Positions 18,382 through 26,490 of a stretch of 64,000 nt of DNA are shown here, piece after piece. This DNA is from an uncultured Sutterella sp. (GTDB taxonomy: Bacteria; Pseudomonadota; Gammaproteobacteria; Burkholderiales; Burkholderiaceae_F). The translations under genes and the position numbers were made by a program. Position 1 is the stretch's first letter; each line of letters starts with the position of its first letter. The notes beneath the pieces were generated by a model. That model searched no databases, was not told the origin of the DNA, and worked only from the letters and a program-made list of their open reading frames with translations. The stretch covers positions 1 to 64,000 of the forward strand of contig CALXXT010000012.1 of the NCBI GenBank assembly GCA_944392755.1, given 5' to 3'.

Positions 18382-20511
18382 ATGATTCTCGACAGCATCA
18401 TGAAGCCGAAGGCCATCGCCGTCGTCGGCGCTTCCACGCGCGCCCATACGATCGGCTCCGAGCTGATGAAGCGCCTCATCGAGTACGGCTACAAGGGCAA
18501 GATCTACCCGATCAACCCGAAGGGCGGCGTCATTGAAGGCATCGAAGCTTACAAGTCGGTGGCCGACCTGCCCGCGGGCGAAGTCGACCTCGCCGTCATC
18601 GTCGTGAACGCCAAGTTCGTGCTTTCGACGATCGACCAGTGCCACGAAAAGGGCATCAAGGGGCTCTGCGTCATCTCCGCCGGCTTCAAGGAAACCGGTT
18701 CGGAAGGCGCCAAGCTCGAAGCCGACCTTCTCGCGAAGGTTCGCGAATACGGCATGCGCTGCGTCGGCCCGAACTGCCTCGGCGTCGTCAACACCAACCC
18801 CGAAATCTCCATGGACGCCTGCTTTGCGGAAAGCCTTCCGCAGCGCGGCGACATCGGCTTCGTCTCGCAGTCCGGCGCTCTCGGCGGCGGCATTCTCAAC
18901 ATTCTGAAGGACCTCAACCTCGGCTTCGCCCAGTTCATCTCGATCGGCAACCAGGCCGACGTTGATGCCGAAACCGCCCTCGAATACTGGGAAAACGAGC
19001 CCGACGTGAAGCAGATCCTCCTCTACATGGAGTCGATCCGCAATCCCGCCAACTTCCGCAAGCTCGCTTCGCGCATCTCGAAGAAGAAGCCCATTCTCGC
19101 CCTGAAGGCCGGCCGCAGCGCCGCCGGCGCCTCCGCCGCGAGCTCCCACACGGGTTCGCTCGCCGGCGCCGACAAGGCTGCCGACGCGCTCCTCAAGCAG
19201 TCGGGCGTCATCCGCGAACTCTCGCTCAAGGATCTCTTCGCCTCCGCGAAGGCCTTCCGCAACTGCCCGATCCCGAAGGGCGACCGCATCGCCGTCATCA
19301 CGAACTCCGGCGGCCCCGGCATCATGGCGACGGACGCGATCAGCGAATACGGCATGCAGATGGCCAAGATCTCCGACGAGACGAAGGCCAAGCTGCGCAG
19401 CTTCCTGCCTGCCGCCGCCTCCGTGAAGAACCCGATCGACATGATCGCCTCGGCGCCGATCGAGCACTACCGTCAGACGGTGGAAACGGTTCTCGCCGAT
19501 CCGAACGTCGACATGGCGCTCGTCATTTACCTGCCCTTCCTCGGCCTCAAGGACACGGACGTCGCGCAGGCTCTGATGGAAATCAAGGCCGCTCACCCCG
19601 AGAAGCCGATTGTCGGCGTCTTCATGACGAAGAACGAATTCTTCACGAAGCTCTCCGACATGGACGTGACGGTTCCCTTCTACATGTACGCTGAAGAAGG
19701 CGTCGATGCGCTTGAACGCCTCAACCGTCAGCGCATCTGGATGGAACGTCCCGAAGGCAAGATCCCGTCCTTCGAAGTCGACCGCTGCGCCGCGAAGAAG
19801 ATTTTCGCGCAGGCTCTCTCCGAAGGCCGCGCCGAACTGACGACGCGCGAAAGCATTGATGTGCTCGACGCCTACGGCATCCGCATCTGCGGCGCCGGTT
19901 TCGCGAAGACGGAAGATGAAGCCGTCGCGATCGCCGACCGCATCGGCTATCCGGTCGTCATGAAGATGACCTCGAAGACGACGTCTCACAAGACCGATGT
20001 GGGCGGCGTCCGCGTGAACATCGGCTCGGCCGACGCGCTTCGCGCCGAATACCGCGACCTCATCGCCAAGCTCACGGAAAAGGGACTCATCGACGGTCTT
20101 GAAGGCGTCCTCATCCAGGAAATGGTGAAGGGTTCCCGCGAAATGGTCTGCGGCATCGCCACCGACCCGCAGTTCGGCCCGATGATGATGTTCGGTCTTG
20201 GCGGCGTGTTCATCGAAGTGATGAAGGACGTCACGTTCCGCGTGGCTCCCCTCACCGATGTTGAAGCGCACGACATGGTTCGCTCCGTGAAGGCCTACAA
20301 GCTCCTTGAAGGCGCCCGCGGCACGACCCCTGCTCAGATCGACAAGATCGAAGAGACGCTCCTGCGCCTCTCGCAGCTCGTTGCGGACTTCAAGTTTGTC
20401 GACGAACTCGACATCAACCCGCTCATGATCTCCGAAAAGAACGGCGAACCGATCGCCGTCGACGCCCGCATCAAGATGCGCGTTGCGGAAGCCGAAGCTG
20501 CCCTGAAGTAA
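18382..20511 (+). CDS. Acetyl-CoA/acyl-CoA synthetase (ADP/NDP-forming), fused alpha-beta
   Basis: 709-residue enzyme that converts acyl-CoA plus NDP and phosphate to the acid plus NTP, saving energy at substrate level. The alpha part has an N-terminal CoA-binding Rossmann domain (about 1-130) and the phosphohistidine H256 in SSHTGSLAG. The beta part (about 480-700) is an ATP-grasp domain with PVVMKMTS and the FVDELDINPLM ending. Both parts are in one chain, as in many bacterial homologues. AAAGGGGA precedes the ATG. With pflB making acetyl-CoA, ATP from acetate formation is a reasonable role, but branched or aryl acyl-CoAs and protein-acetylating relatives are alternatives. Confidence 0.88.
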   Translation: MILDSIMKPKAIAVVGASTRAHTIGSELMKRLIEYGYKGKIYPINPKGGVIEGIEAYKSVADLPAGEVDLAVIVVNAKFVLSTIDQCHEKGIKGLCVISAGFKETGSEGAKLEADLLAKVREYGMRCVGPNCLGVVNTNPEISMDACFAESLPQRGDIGFVSQSGALGGGILNILKDLNLGFAQFISIGNQADVDAETALEYWENEPDVKQILLYMESIRNPANFRKLASRISKKKPILALKAGRSAAGASAASSHTGSLAGADKAADALLKQSGVIRELSLKDLFASAKAFRNCPIPKGDRIAVITNSGGPGIMATDAISEYGMQMAKISDETKAKLRSFLPAAASVKNPIDMIASAPIEHYRQTVETVLADPNVDMALVIYLPFLGLKDTDVAQALMEIKAAHPEKPIVGVFMTKNEFFTKLSDMDVTVPFYMYAEEGVDALERLNRQRIWMERPEGKIPSFEVDRCAAKKIFAQALSEGRAELTTRESIDVLDAYGIRICGAGFAKTEDEAVAIADRIGYPVVMKMTSKTTSHKTDVGGVRVNIGSADALRAEYRDLIAKLTEKGLIDGLEGVLIQEMVKGSREMVCGIATDPQFGPMMMFGLGGVFIEVMKDVTFRVAPLTDVEAHDMVRSVKAYKLLEGARGTTPAQIDKIEETLLRLSQLVADFKFVDELDINPLMISEKNGEPIAVDARIKMRVAEAEAALK

Positions 20512-20533
20512 TTCTGAGCGCTTCAATATGAGC

Positions 20534-20569
20534 GCGGCCCGTCCGGATTTCCGGACGGGCCGCTTTTTT
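20534..20569 (+). terminator. Rho-independent terminator
   Basis: GCGGCCCGTCCGG pairs with CCGGACGGGCCGC (13 bp, short ATTT loop), followed by TTTTTTC. Confidence 0.92.
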
Positions 20570-20622
20570 CTTCGTGACCGCGCATGCGCTTGGAACGCTT
20601 CCCGCGCAACGCCGTCAGTGCG

Positions 20623-21360
20623 TCAGTTGCGGGGCACAGCGCCGAGGATCTCGACGGCCTTCGCCACGCTCTCGGCCGAAGGCGGGAGCGTATCCTTCAA
20701 CGTGTACTTGATCCCAAGCGTCTGCCATTTGAAGGCAGCGAGATTATGGAAGGGAAGCACCTCGACCTTCTTCACGTTGGAGAGCGTGTCGATGAAGGCG
20801 CGAAGCCGCTTCAGAGCCCCCTCATCGTCCGTCCAGCCCGGGACGAGCACATGGCGAATCCAGACGGGCTTGCCGATTTCGTCCAGCCAGCGGGCAAAAT
20901 CGAGAATGTTTTCGTTCGAATGCCCGGTCAGGCGCTTGTGCGCTTCCTCGTCGATGTGCTTGATGTCGAGCATGACGAGGTCGGTCGACTTCATGAGGCG
21001 TTCGATCTTCGCAAAATTTTCCCCCGTTCGCTCGAAGGGTTCGCCCGCCGTGTCGATCGTCGTATTGACGCCCTCGGCCTTGGCAAGCTCGAAAAATTCG
21101 ATCATGAAGTCGAGCTGCAGGAGCGGTTCGCCTCCACTCACCGTGATGCCGCCTTCGTCTCCCCAATAGCTCCGGTAGCGAAGCGCCTGCCGCAGAATCG
21201 CCTCGGGCTCCATCACGTCGCCCGTGCCGATCTTCCAGGAATCGGGATTGTGGCAGTAGCGGCAGCGCATTCGGCAGCCCTGCAGGAAAAGAATGAAGCG
21301 GACGCCCGGTCCGTCGACCGAGCCGAAGGTTTCGGTGGAGTGCACGTATGCGCTCGTCAT
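20623..21360 (-). CDS. pflA: Pyruvate formate-lyase activating enzyme
   Basis: 245-residue radical-SAM enzyme that installs the glycyl radical on PflB. The cluster-binding cysteines are C29, C33 and C36 (GCRMRCRYCHN), exactly the E. coli numbering, after the family start GSVDGPGVRF. GAGGAGCAAAGCC precedes the ATG at 21360; an ATG five codons earlier is less well placed. It lies about 10 kb from pflB, downstream of a UxaA-type gene with a 149-base gap, so it may be expressed apart from its target. Confidence 0.95.
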   Translation of the reverse strand: MTSAYVHSTETFGSVDGPGVRFILFLQGCRMRCRYCHNPDSWKIGTGDVMEPEAILRQALRYRSYWGDEGGITVSGGEPLLQLDFMIEFFELAKAEGVNTTIDTAGEPFERTGENFAKIERLMKSTDLVMLDIKHIDEEAHKRLTGHSNENILDFARWLDEIGKPVWIRHVLVPGWTDDEGALKRLRAFIDTLSNVKKVEVLPFHNLAAFKWQTLGIKYTLKDTLPPSAESVAKAVEILGAVPRN

Positions 21361-21509
21361 GGCTTTGCTCCTCAATATTGGACGCCCCGGAGAGGCGATC
21401 GCCGGCCCCCTAAAGCGCGTTCAGGAAGCCGGCGGATGATGTTGAGTCGATTTTAGGGTAAACACCTAATCCCGTCACGCACTGCAAAGGAATTTTTCAA
21501 ATTCGGCGA

Positions 21510-23051
21510 TCAGATCACAGGCCCCGTCGTGTAAATGTTCATTGAGCGGAAATACCCCGTGCGCTCGGCCGCAGTGGGTTCGCCCGAAGCGGCGGCAAGC
21601 ACATGCTCGAAGACGTCGAGCGCTGCGGCCTCATTCGTCTTTTCGCCCGAAATGACATCGCCCACGTAGACGTCCATGTGCTCGCGCATGCGCTCCCAGG
21701 TGCGCGCATTCCCGGTAATCTTCACGACGGGCATGAAGGGGAACCCCTGCGGAGCGCCCCGTCCCGTAGCGAAGACGACTATCGTGCAGCCCATGGCGGC
21801 AAGCCCTGTCAGAAGTTCGGGCTCACGCCCCGGTGAATCCATCATGACGAGACCCTGCTTCTTCGAAGGCACGCCGTAGGGCACGACCTCCTGGAAGACC
21901 GCGGAGCCCGCCTTTGCCAGAGCTCCAAGCGACTTTTCCTCGATGGTGGTGAGCCCGCCCTCGATATTGCCGCGCGTCGGCTGCCCGCCGCGCATGTCGA
22001 CGCCGATGGCGCGGGCTCGGTTTTCCATCCGCTCGACGGCACCCACGATTGCTTCGGCCGTAGCGTCATCGACCGCGTGCCGCGCTGCGATGTGCTCGGC
22101 CCCCATGAATTCCGTCGTTTCGCCGATCACGACCTGCGCGCCCGCTTCGACGAGGGCCTCCGTCATGCGCCCGATGATGATGTTGCTCGAAATGCCCTGC
22201 GTGGTGTCTGAACTGCCGCACTTGAGGCCGACGCGCAGCCGGCTGATGGGCAGCATTGTGGGTTCGGCGCGAATGGCATCCCGCAGACGCGCAATCGCCT
22301 CCCGTCCGGCGCGGAGCGCACGCTCCTTTCCGCCAGCTTCCTGAATCACGATCATCTCCACAGGCTTGCCGGCCGCACGGATGCGCTCGTAAATCTTCGG
22401 GGCGTTGACGCTCTCGCAGCCGAGACTCACGAGGAGGACGCCGCCGAGATTGGGATTCATGGCGAGATTGAAAAGCGTGCGCTCGATTCCCTCTACATCA
22501 GGCCGCGTCTGGGAGCACCCCTGCTGATGGGTAAACGCTGCCGCGCCCGGCTCACCGCCAAGCGCTTCGGTGACGTCGTTTGCGCAGACGACGGTCGAAA
22601 GGACTCCCACCAGATTGCGGGTTCCGGCCAAGCCGTCGGGACGAAGATAGCCGCGGAATTCCCGCCCGTCGGCCGAAAAGATCGGCGCGGCGGTGGTCAT
22701 GCGGCGAGCATTCGCGGGATCGGGGCGATCCTCGGGCTTTAGTCCTCGGTCGCCAACCTGAGCCTCGTCCCCGCGTCCGCGGCAGCTTTCAACGTTGTGC
22801 ACGTGCACCCATGCGCCCATCGCGATCGGCGCCGAAGCCCGCCCCATCACTTCGCCGTATTTCGTGACGGCTTCGCCGGGCTCGATGGCGCGCACCGCCG
22901 CCTTATGCGCAAAGGGGACATCTTCGATCAGCTTGATCGAGAAGCGCATTTCTCCCTGCGCAACGACAATTTCGTCGCCCGCCTTGCCGTCGACGACGAG
23001 AGTGGCGGTGTTGTCCGCAGGATGTATCTGCATTGCTTGAAATGGAGTCAT
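21510..23051 (-). CDS. UxaA-family sugar-acid dehydratase (altronate dehydratase type)
   Basis: 513-residue protein with the fused layout of UxaA: an N-terminal SAF domain (about 1-95, with HVHNVES) and a large C-terminal dehydratase domain (from about 125, GYLRPDGLAGTRN, then LKCGSSD). Family enzymes dehydrate altronate, galactarate or related hydroxy acids such as sulfolactate. No uronate genes (uxuA, uxaC, kdgK) lie nearby, so the substrate is open. AAAGGATTCCGCC precedes the ATG at 23051. pflA follows on the same strand. Confidence 0.87.
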   Translation of the reverse strand: MTPFQAMQIHPADNTATLVVDGKAGDEIVVAQGEMRFSIKLIEDVPFAHKAAVRAIEPGEAVTKYGEVMGRASAPIAMGAWVHVHNVESCRGRGDEAQVGDRGLKPEDRPDPANARRMTTAAPIFSADGREFRGYLRPDGLAGTRNLVGVLSTVVCANDVTEALGGEPGAAAFTHQQGCSQTRPDVEGIERTLFNLAMNPNLGGVLLVSLGCESVNAPKIYERIRAAGKPVEMIVIQEAGGKERALRAGREAIARLRDAIRAEPTMLPISRLRVGLKCGSSDTTQGISSNIIIGRMTEALVEAGAQVVIGETTEFMGAEHIAARHAVDDATAEAIVGAVERMENRARAIGVDMRGGQPTRGNIEGGLTTIEEKSLGALAKAGSAVFQEVVPYGVPSKKQGLVMMDSPGREPELLTGLAAMGCTIVVFATGRGAPQGFPFMPVVKITGNARTWERMREHMDVYVGDVISGEKTNEAAALDVFEHVLAAASGEPTAAERTGYFRSMNIYTTGPVI

Positions 23052-23122
23052 GGCGGAATCCTTTTGTGGAAAATGGTCGCGCCGAAAAGCTTAGTCCATC
23101 GAAGGGAACTCCGTCAGCCAGC

Positions 23123-23150
23123 TTGACAAGCTTCCTTAGTTGCGTAAAAT
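23123..23150 (+). promoter_or_regulatory. Sigma-70 promoter of tRNA-Gly(CCC)
   Basis: A perfect -35 TTGACA (23123-23128), a 16-base spacer and -10 TAAAAT (23145-23150) end ten bases before the tRNA 5' end. Confidence 0.85.
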
Positions 23151-23159
23151 CACTCAGAC

Positions 23160-23234
23160 GCGGGCGTCGTATAACGGCCATTACCTCAGCTTCCCAAGCT
23201 GATGACGAGGGTTCGACTCCCTTCGCCCGCTCCA
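23160..23234 (+). tRNA. tRNA-Gly(CCC)
   Basis: 75 nt including an encoded CCA. Acceptor arms GCGGGCG / CGCCCGC, anticodon stem TCAGC/GCTGA around the loop TTCCCAA (anticodon CCC), and a T-loop TTCGACT. It reads GGG codons. It lies directly upstream of dnaQ on the same strand. Confidence 0.95.
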
Positions 23235-23287
23235 GATTTCCCGAGCTCTGCCGACAACGGCAGAGCTCTTCTTTTTTGCGAACGGAC

Positions 23288-24025
23288 ATGGAAAAGCTCA
23301 TCACCCTCGATACGGAAACCACGGGGCTCAATCCCGACAAGGGCGACCGCATCGTGGAGATCGGCTGCGTTGCGCTCGACGGACGCGTCATGCGCACGAC
23401 GGACGAGTGCCACCTGCAGCTCTACATCAACCCCGAACGCGACGTTCCTGAAGAAGTCGTGGCCGTGCACGGCCTCACGAACGAATTTCTGGCCGACAAG
23501 CCCGTTTTTGCCGACGTTGTCGACCAATTTCTCGACTTCGTGAAGGGTGGGACGCTCGTCATCCACAATGCCGCGTTCGACGCCGCATTTCTCGACATGG
23601 AGCTCGGGCGGCTGGGCCGGGGAAAGATCAGGGATTACTGCGGCGTCATCGATACGGTAAAGCTCGCCAAAAAGCTTCTGCCCGGGCGGGCCGTGAGCCT
23701 GGACGCGCTCTGCCGCTACTTTGAAATCGACAATTCGCAGCGCACGCTTCACGGCGCGCTTCTCGACGCGGAGCTCCTTGCCGAGGTTTATCTGAGTCTT
23801 TCGAGAGGTCAGGATCAGCTCGAACTGGACCGCATCAATCCGGAAGACATTCCCACGATCCCGCCCCCTTCAGCCTTTCGGGTCGTGCGGGCGACCGCCG
23901 AAGAAACGGCAGAGCACGAGCGCATCCTCGGCATCGTCGAGAAAAAGGCAAAGGCGACGTGTCTTTGGCACCAGCTCGAAGCCGCAGGCAAGCTTCCGAC
24001 CGCCCAAACATCGGGGGCGGAGTGA
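23288..24025 (+). CDS. dnaQ: DNA polymerase III epsilon subunit (3'-5' proofreading exonuclease)
   Basis: 245-residue DEDDh exonuclease that proofreads the replicative polymerase. Exo I is LDTETTGLNP with D8 and E10, Exo II is HNAAFDAAFLD, and Exo III is HGALLDAELL. The C-terminal tail beyond the nuclease fold would bind the alpha subunit. The frame is open across the tRNA, but the first sensible start is the ATG at 23288. It may be co-transcribed with the preceding tRNA-Gly; rnhA, a common neighbour in other proteobacteria, is not beside it here. Confidence 0.95.
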   Translation: MEKLITLDTETTGLNPDKGDRIVEIGCVALDGRVMRTTDECHLQLYINPERDVPEEVVAVHGLTNEFLADKPVFADVVDQFLDFVKGGTLVIHNAAFDAAFLDMELGRLGRGKIRDYCGVIDTVKLAKKLLPGRAVSLDALCRYFEIDNSQRTLHGALLDAELLAEVYLSLSRGQDQLELDRINPEDIPTIPPPSAFRVVRATAEETAEHERILGIVEKKAKATCLWHQLEAAGKLPTAQTSGAE

Positions 24026-24233
24026 AGCGCCGGCATTTGTCGACGAATTCGATGGAATCTTCGCTTTTTTGTTTACCTGGATTTTCGTTTTCCAATCGAT
24101 TTTTTTTTGGATATTATCGACTTCACCGTCACCACCCGCCGGAAGCCCAAAAGCAAATCCAACCGCTTCCGGCAGAAACCCAACCACCTTCTAAATTTTG
24201 CAAGCGCTTGACCAGCGCTTTCACCACTGCATC

Positions 24234-24989
24234 ATGAAGATCAAGCATTTCGTTCTCTGCGCCTGCGCAGCCGCCTCCCTCACCCTTTCGGCCTCGAGCT
24301 CGTTTGCGCGTGAACTGCTGCGCGTCGGCACCGAGCCCACCTTCGCTCCGTTTGAATTCCTCGACACGACGAAGAACGAGTACACGGGATTCGACATGGA
24401 TCTCATCCGTGCCGTCGCCGACAAGGCCGGCTTCGATGTGAAGATCTACAACATGGGATTCGACGCGCTCATCCCCGCGCTCATCTCGGGTTCGATCGAC
24501 GTGGTGGCCGCCGGCCTGTCGATCACCCCTGAACGCGCCGCACGCATTGATTTCACGACCCCCTACTACACGAGCGGCCTCTCGATGCTCGTCCAGAAGG
24601 CGAACGCAAAGAAGTTCCAGAAGTTCTCCGACCTTGAGGGTCAGCGCATCGCGGTCCAGATCGGCAACACGGGCGCCGACCGCGCGAAGAGCATCAAGGG
24701 CGCGAAGGTCGTCACCTTCAATACGACGAGCGACGCCTTCCTCGACCTCGCCGCCGGGAATTCTCAGGCTGTGATTCTCGACCGTCCGGTGCTCGCCTAC
24801 TTCCTCAAGCAGCAGGCCGACACGGCGAAGGACCTTGTCATGCAGCCCGTCATCGAAGACGCTCAGCAGTACGGCTTCGGCGTGAAGAAGGGCAACAAGG
24901 CTCTGCTCGAAAAGCTCAACAAGGCCTACGCCGAACTCGAAGCTTCGGGAGAAGTGCAGAAGATCTACTCGAAGTGGTTCGCTCAGTAA
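24234..24989 (+). CDS. Polar amino-acid ABC transporter, periplasmic binding protein
   Basis: 251-residue solute-binding protein of family 3 (HisJ/GlnH type). The signal peptide covers residues 1-22, ending ASSSFA, followed by the conserved opening LLRVGTEPTFAPFEF and GFDMDLIRAVADKAG. The ATG at 24234 has only a weak site, and a TTG 12 codons upstream is the alternative. A hairpin and a permease gene follow, but no ATPase gene lies in the locus, so the transporter must use an ATPase encoded elsewhere. Substrate (glutamine, arginine or another amino acid) is not determined. Confidence 0.92.
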   Translation: MKIKHFVLCACAAASLTLSASSSFARELLRVGTEPTFAPFEFLDTTKNEYTGFDMDLIRAVADKAGFDVKIYNMGFDALIPALISGSIDVVAAGLSITPERAARIDFTTPYYTSGLSMLVQKANAKKFQKFSDLEGQRIAVQIGNTGADRAKSIKGAKVVTFNTTSDAFLDLAAGNSQAVILDRPVLAYFLKQQADTAKDLVMQPVIEDAQQYGFGVKKGNKALLEKLNKAYAELEASGEVQKIYSKWFAQ

Positions 24990-25014
24990 GCCGGCGAAGG
25001 CCTTCTGCAGCTCA

Positions 25015-25039
25015 GGGCGGGAATTTGAGCTTCCCGCCC
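25015..25039 (+). other. Intercistronic hairpin, binding protein to permease
   Basis: GGGCGGGAA / TTCCCGCCC with a 7-base loop and no T-run. Such hairpins often stabilise the binding-protein mRNA so that it exceeds the permease; that role is inferred. Confidence 0.65.
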
Positions 25040-25154
25040 ACAAGGGGACAGGAACCCGCTAAAATCCCCGGAATTTTGCCCTAACGGCACGAGCAGACAA
25101 TTCCACACATCTGCCGCGCACCCCTCTCGAACATTTCCCTCAGAGGTTCCCTCA

Positions 25155-25820
25155 ATGGAATTTGACTTTTCGCTGATCACGCACAGTTTCCCGCTTCTGC
25201 TGCGCGGCGCCGGCCTCACGCTCGAAATTACGGCGCTCGCCGTGAGCATGGGCCTCGTCCTCGGTCTCATCCTCAGTCTGGCGCAGCTTTCCCGCTCGCC
25301 GATTCTGCATTATCCGGCGAAGATCTACGTGGACTTCATCCGCGGCACGCCGCTCCTCATTCAGATCTTCATCATCTACTTCGCGCTCCCGAACATCATC
25401 GGCCACCGCATCGACCCCTTCGTTGCGGCAGTGACGGCCTGCTCCCTCAATTCGGGTGCCTACGTGGCGGAAATTTTCCGCGGCGGCATTCAGTCGATTT
25501 CCCAGGGGCAGGTTCGCGCGGGACTTTCCCTCGGCATGACGCACGCTCAGACGATGCGCTACGTGGTGCTGCCGCAGGCCTTCAAGCGCATCATTCCGCC
25601 GCTCGGCAACGAGTTCATCACGATGCTGAAGGACTCCTCGCTCGTCTCGGTGATCGGTTTTGAGGAACTCACGCGCTCGGGCCAGCTCATCATCGCGGAA
25701 ACCTACGCGACGATTGAAATCTGGTCCTGCGTCGCGATCATTTATCTTGTCCTCACGCTGTCGATCTCGCGCTTCGTTTCCTGGATGGAAAAGCGCACGA
25801 AGATGAGCGACGAACGCTGA
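25155..25820 (+). CDS. Polar amino-acid ABC transporter, permease
   Basis: 221-residue HisM/GlnP-family inner-membrane permease with about five helices. The ATPase-contacting EAA loop reads [25 protein letters not shown] precedes the ATG. It is 165 bases after the binding-protein gene. Only one permease gene is present, so a homodimer is expected. The missing ATPase gene is unusual for this family, where binding protein, permease and ATPase usually sit together. Confidence 0.92.
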   Translation: MEFDFSLITHSFPLLLRGAGLTLEITALAVSMGLVLGLILSLAQLSRSPILHYPAKIYVDFIRGTPLLIQIFIIYFALPNIIGHRIDPFVAAVTACSLNSGAYVAEIFRGGIQSISQGQVRAGLSLGMTHAQTMRYVVLPQAFKRIIPPLGNEFITMLKDSSLVSVIGFEELTRSGQLIIAETYATIEIWSCVAIIYLVLTLSISRFVSWMEKRTKMSDER

Positions 25821-25845
25821 CCAGCGTAACTCAACTCAGATTCAT

Positions 25846-25883
25846 AAAAAAACGGCCCGCTCGGCTTGCATGCGAGCGGGCCG
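25846..25883 (-). terminator. Terminator-like hairpin oriented to the - strand
   Basis: An 11-bp stem, CGGCCCGCTCG / CGAGCGGGCCG, has its T-run (TTTTTTT) only when read on the - strand. No - strand gene precedes it, while + strand genes flank it. It may still end the permease transcript as a hairpin, or stop antisense transcription coming from rpsO. Confidence 0.55.
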
Positions 25884-25971
25884 ATGTCTAAAATTCCAAG
25901 CTTTCACGGCTCGAGTCTCAACGCTCGTGTCCGCTTGTTCCAGAAAAATTTTCTTTTCATTAGGAAAACCA

Positions 25972-26238
25972 ATGTCCGTTGAATACAAGAAGTCCGAGAT
26001 TGTTGCCAAGTTCCAGCGCGCCGAAGGCGACACGGGTTCCCCTGAAGTTCAGGTGGCCCTTCTGACGGCCCGCATCAACCACCTTACGGAGCACTTCAAG
26101 GTTCACGCCAAGGATCATCACTCCCGCCGCGGCCTGCTTCGCATGGTGTCCCGCCGCCGCAAGCTTCTCGACTATCTGAAGCGCACGGATCTCAATGCCT
26201 ACCGCAAGCTGATCGACGCGCTCAATCTGCGCAAGTAA
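25972..26238 (+). CDS. rpsO: Ribosomal protein S15
   Basis: 88-residue small-subunit protein that binds 16S rRNA. Hallmarks are [42 protein letters not shown] and the C-terminal helix. The ATG at 25972 follows TAGGAAAACCA; the frame is open upstream but without a site. pnp lies downstream, the usual rpsO-pnp order. Confidence 0.97.
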   Translation: MSVEYKKSEIVAKFQRAEGDTGSPEVQVALLTARINHLTEHFKVHAKDHHSRRGLLRMVSRRRKLLDYLKRTDLNAYRKLIDALNLRK

Positions 26239-26257
26239 TCGCGAAGAATTCATTCCC

Positions 26258-26293
26258 GGACAACGGCCTGCCGAAATCGACAGGCCGTCGTCC
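26258..26293 (+). other. Hairpin in the rpsO-pnp interval
   Basis: GGAC...ACGGCCTG pairs with CAGGCCGT...GTCC. The place matches the rpsO terminator and RNase III processing hairpins of E. coli. No strong T-run follows, so attenuation or processing is more likely than full termination. Confidence 0.6.
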
Positions 26294-26490
26294 TATGTAA
26301 AACCCGCCGTTTCCGTTCCGCCCGCCCGAGATTCGCTCCCGCACAGCGCGTTGCGATCCGAAGCCTTTTGAAAATCCTCGAGAGCCTTCCGACCGCAGCG
26401 TGCGTTGTCGAAGATTTGCAGACAGCGGCGAACCCCGCGCGAAGCGAGCATCAGAAAGAAACGGCACTTTTCCCTAAAGGAAACTGCTCC

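Noticed and set aside
18346..20526. 726-codon - strand frame over the acyl-CoA synthetase
   Set aside because: Antisense shadow; the + strand product has clear CoA-binding and ATP-grasp motifs.
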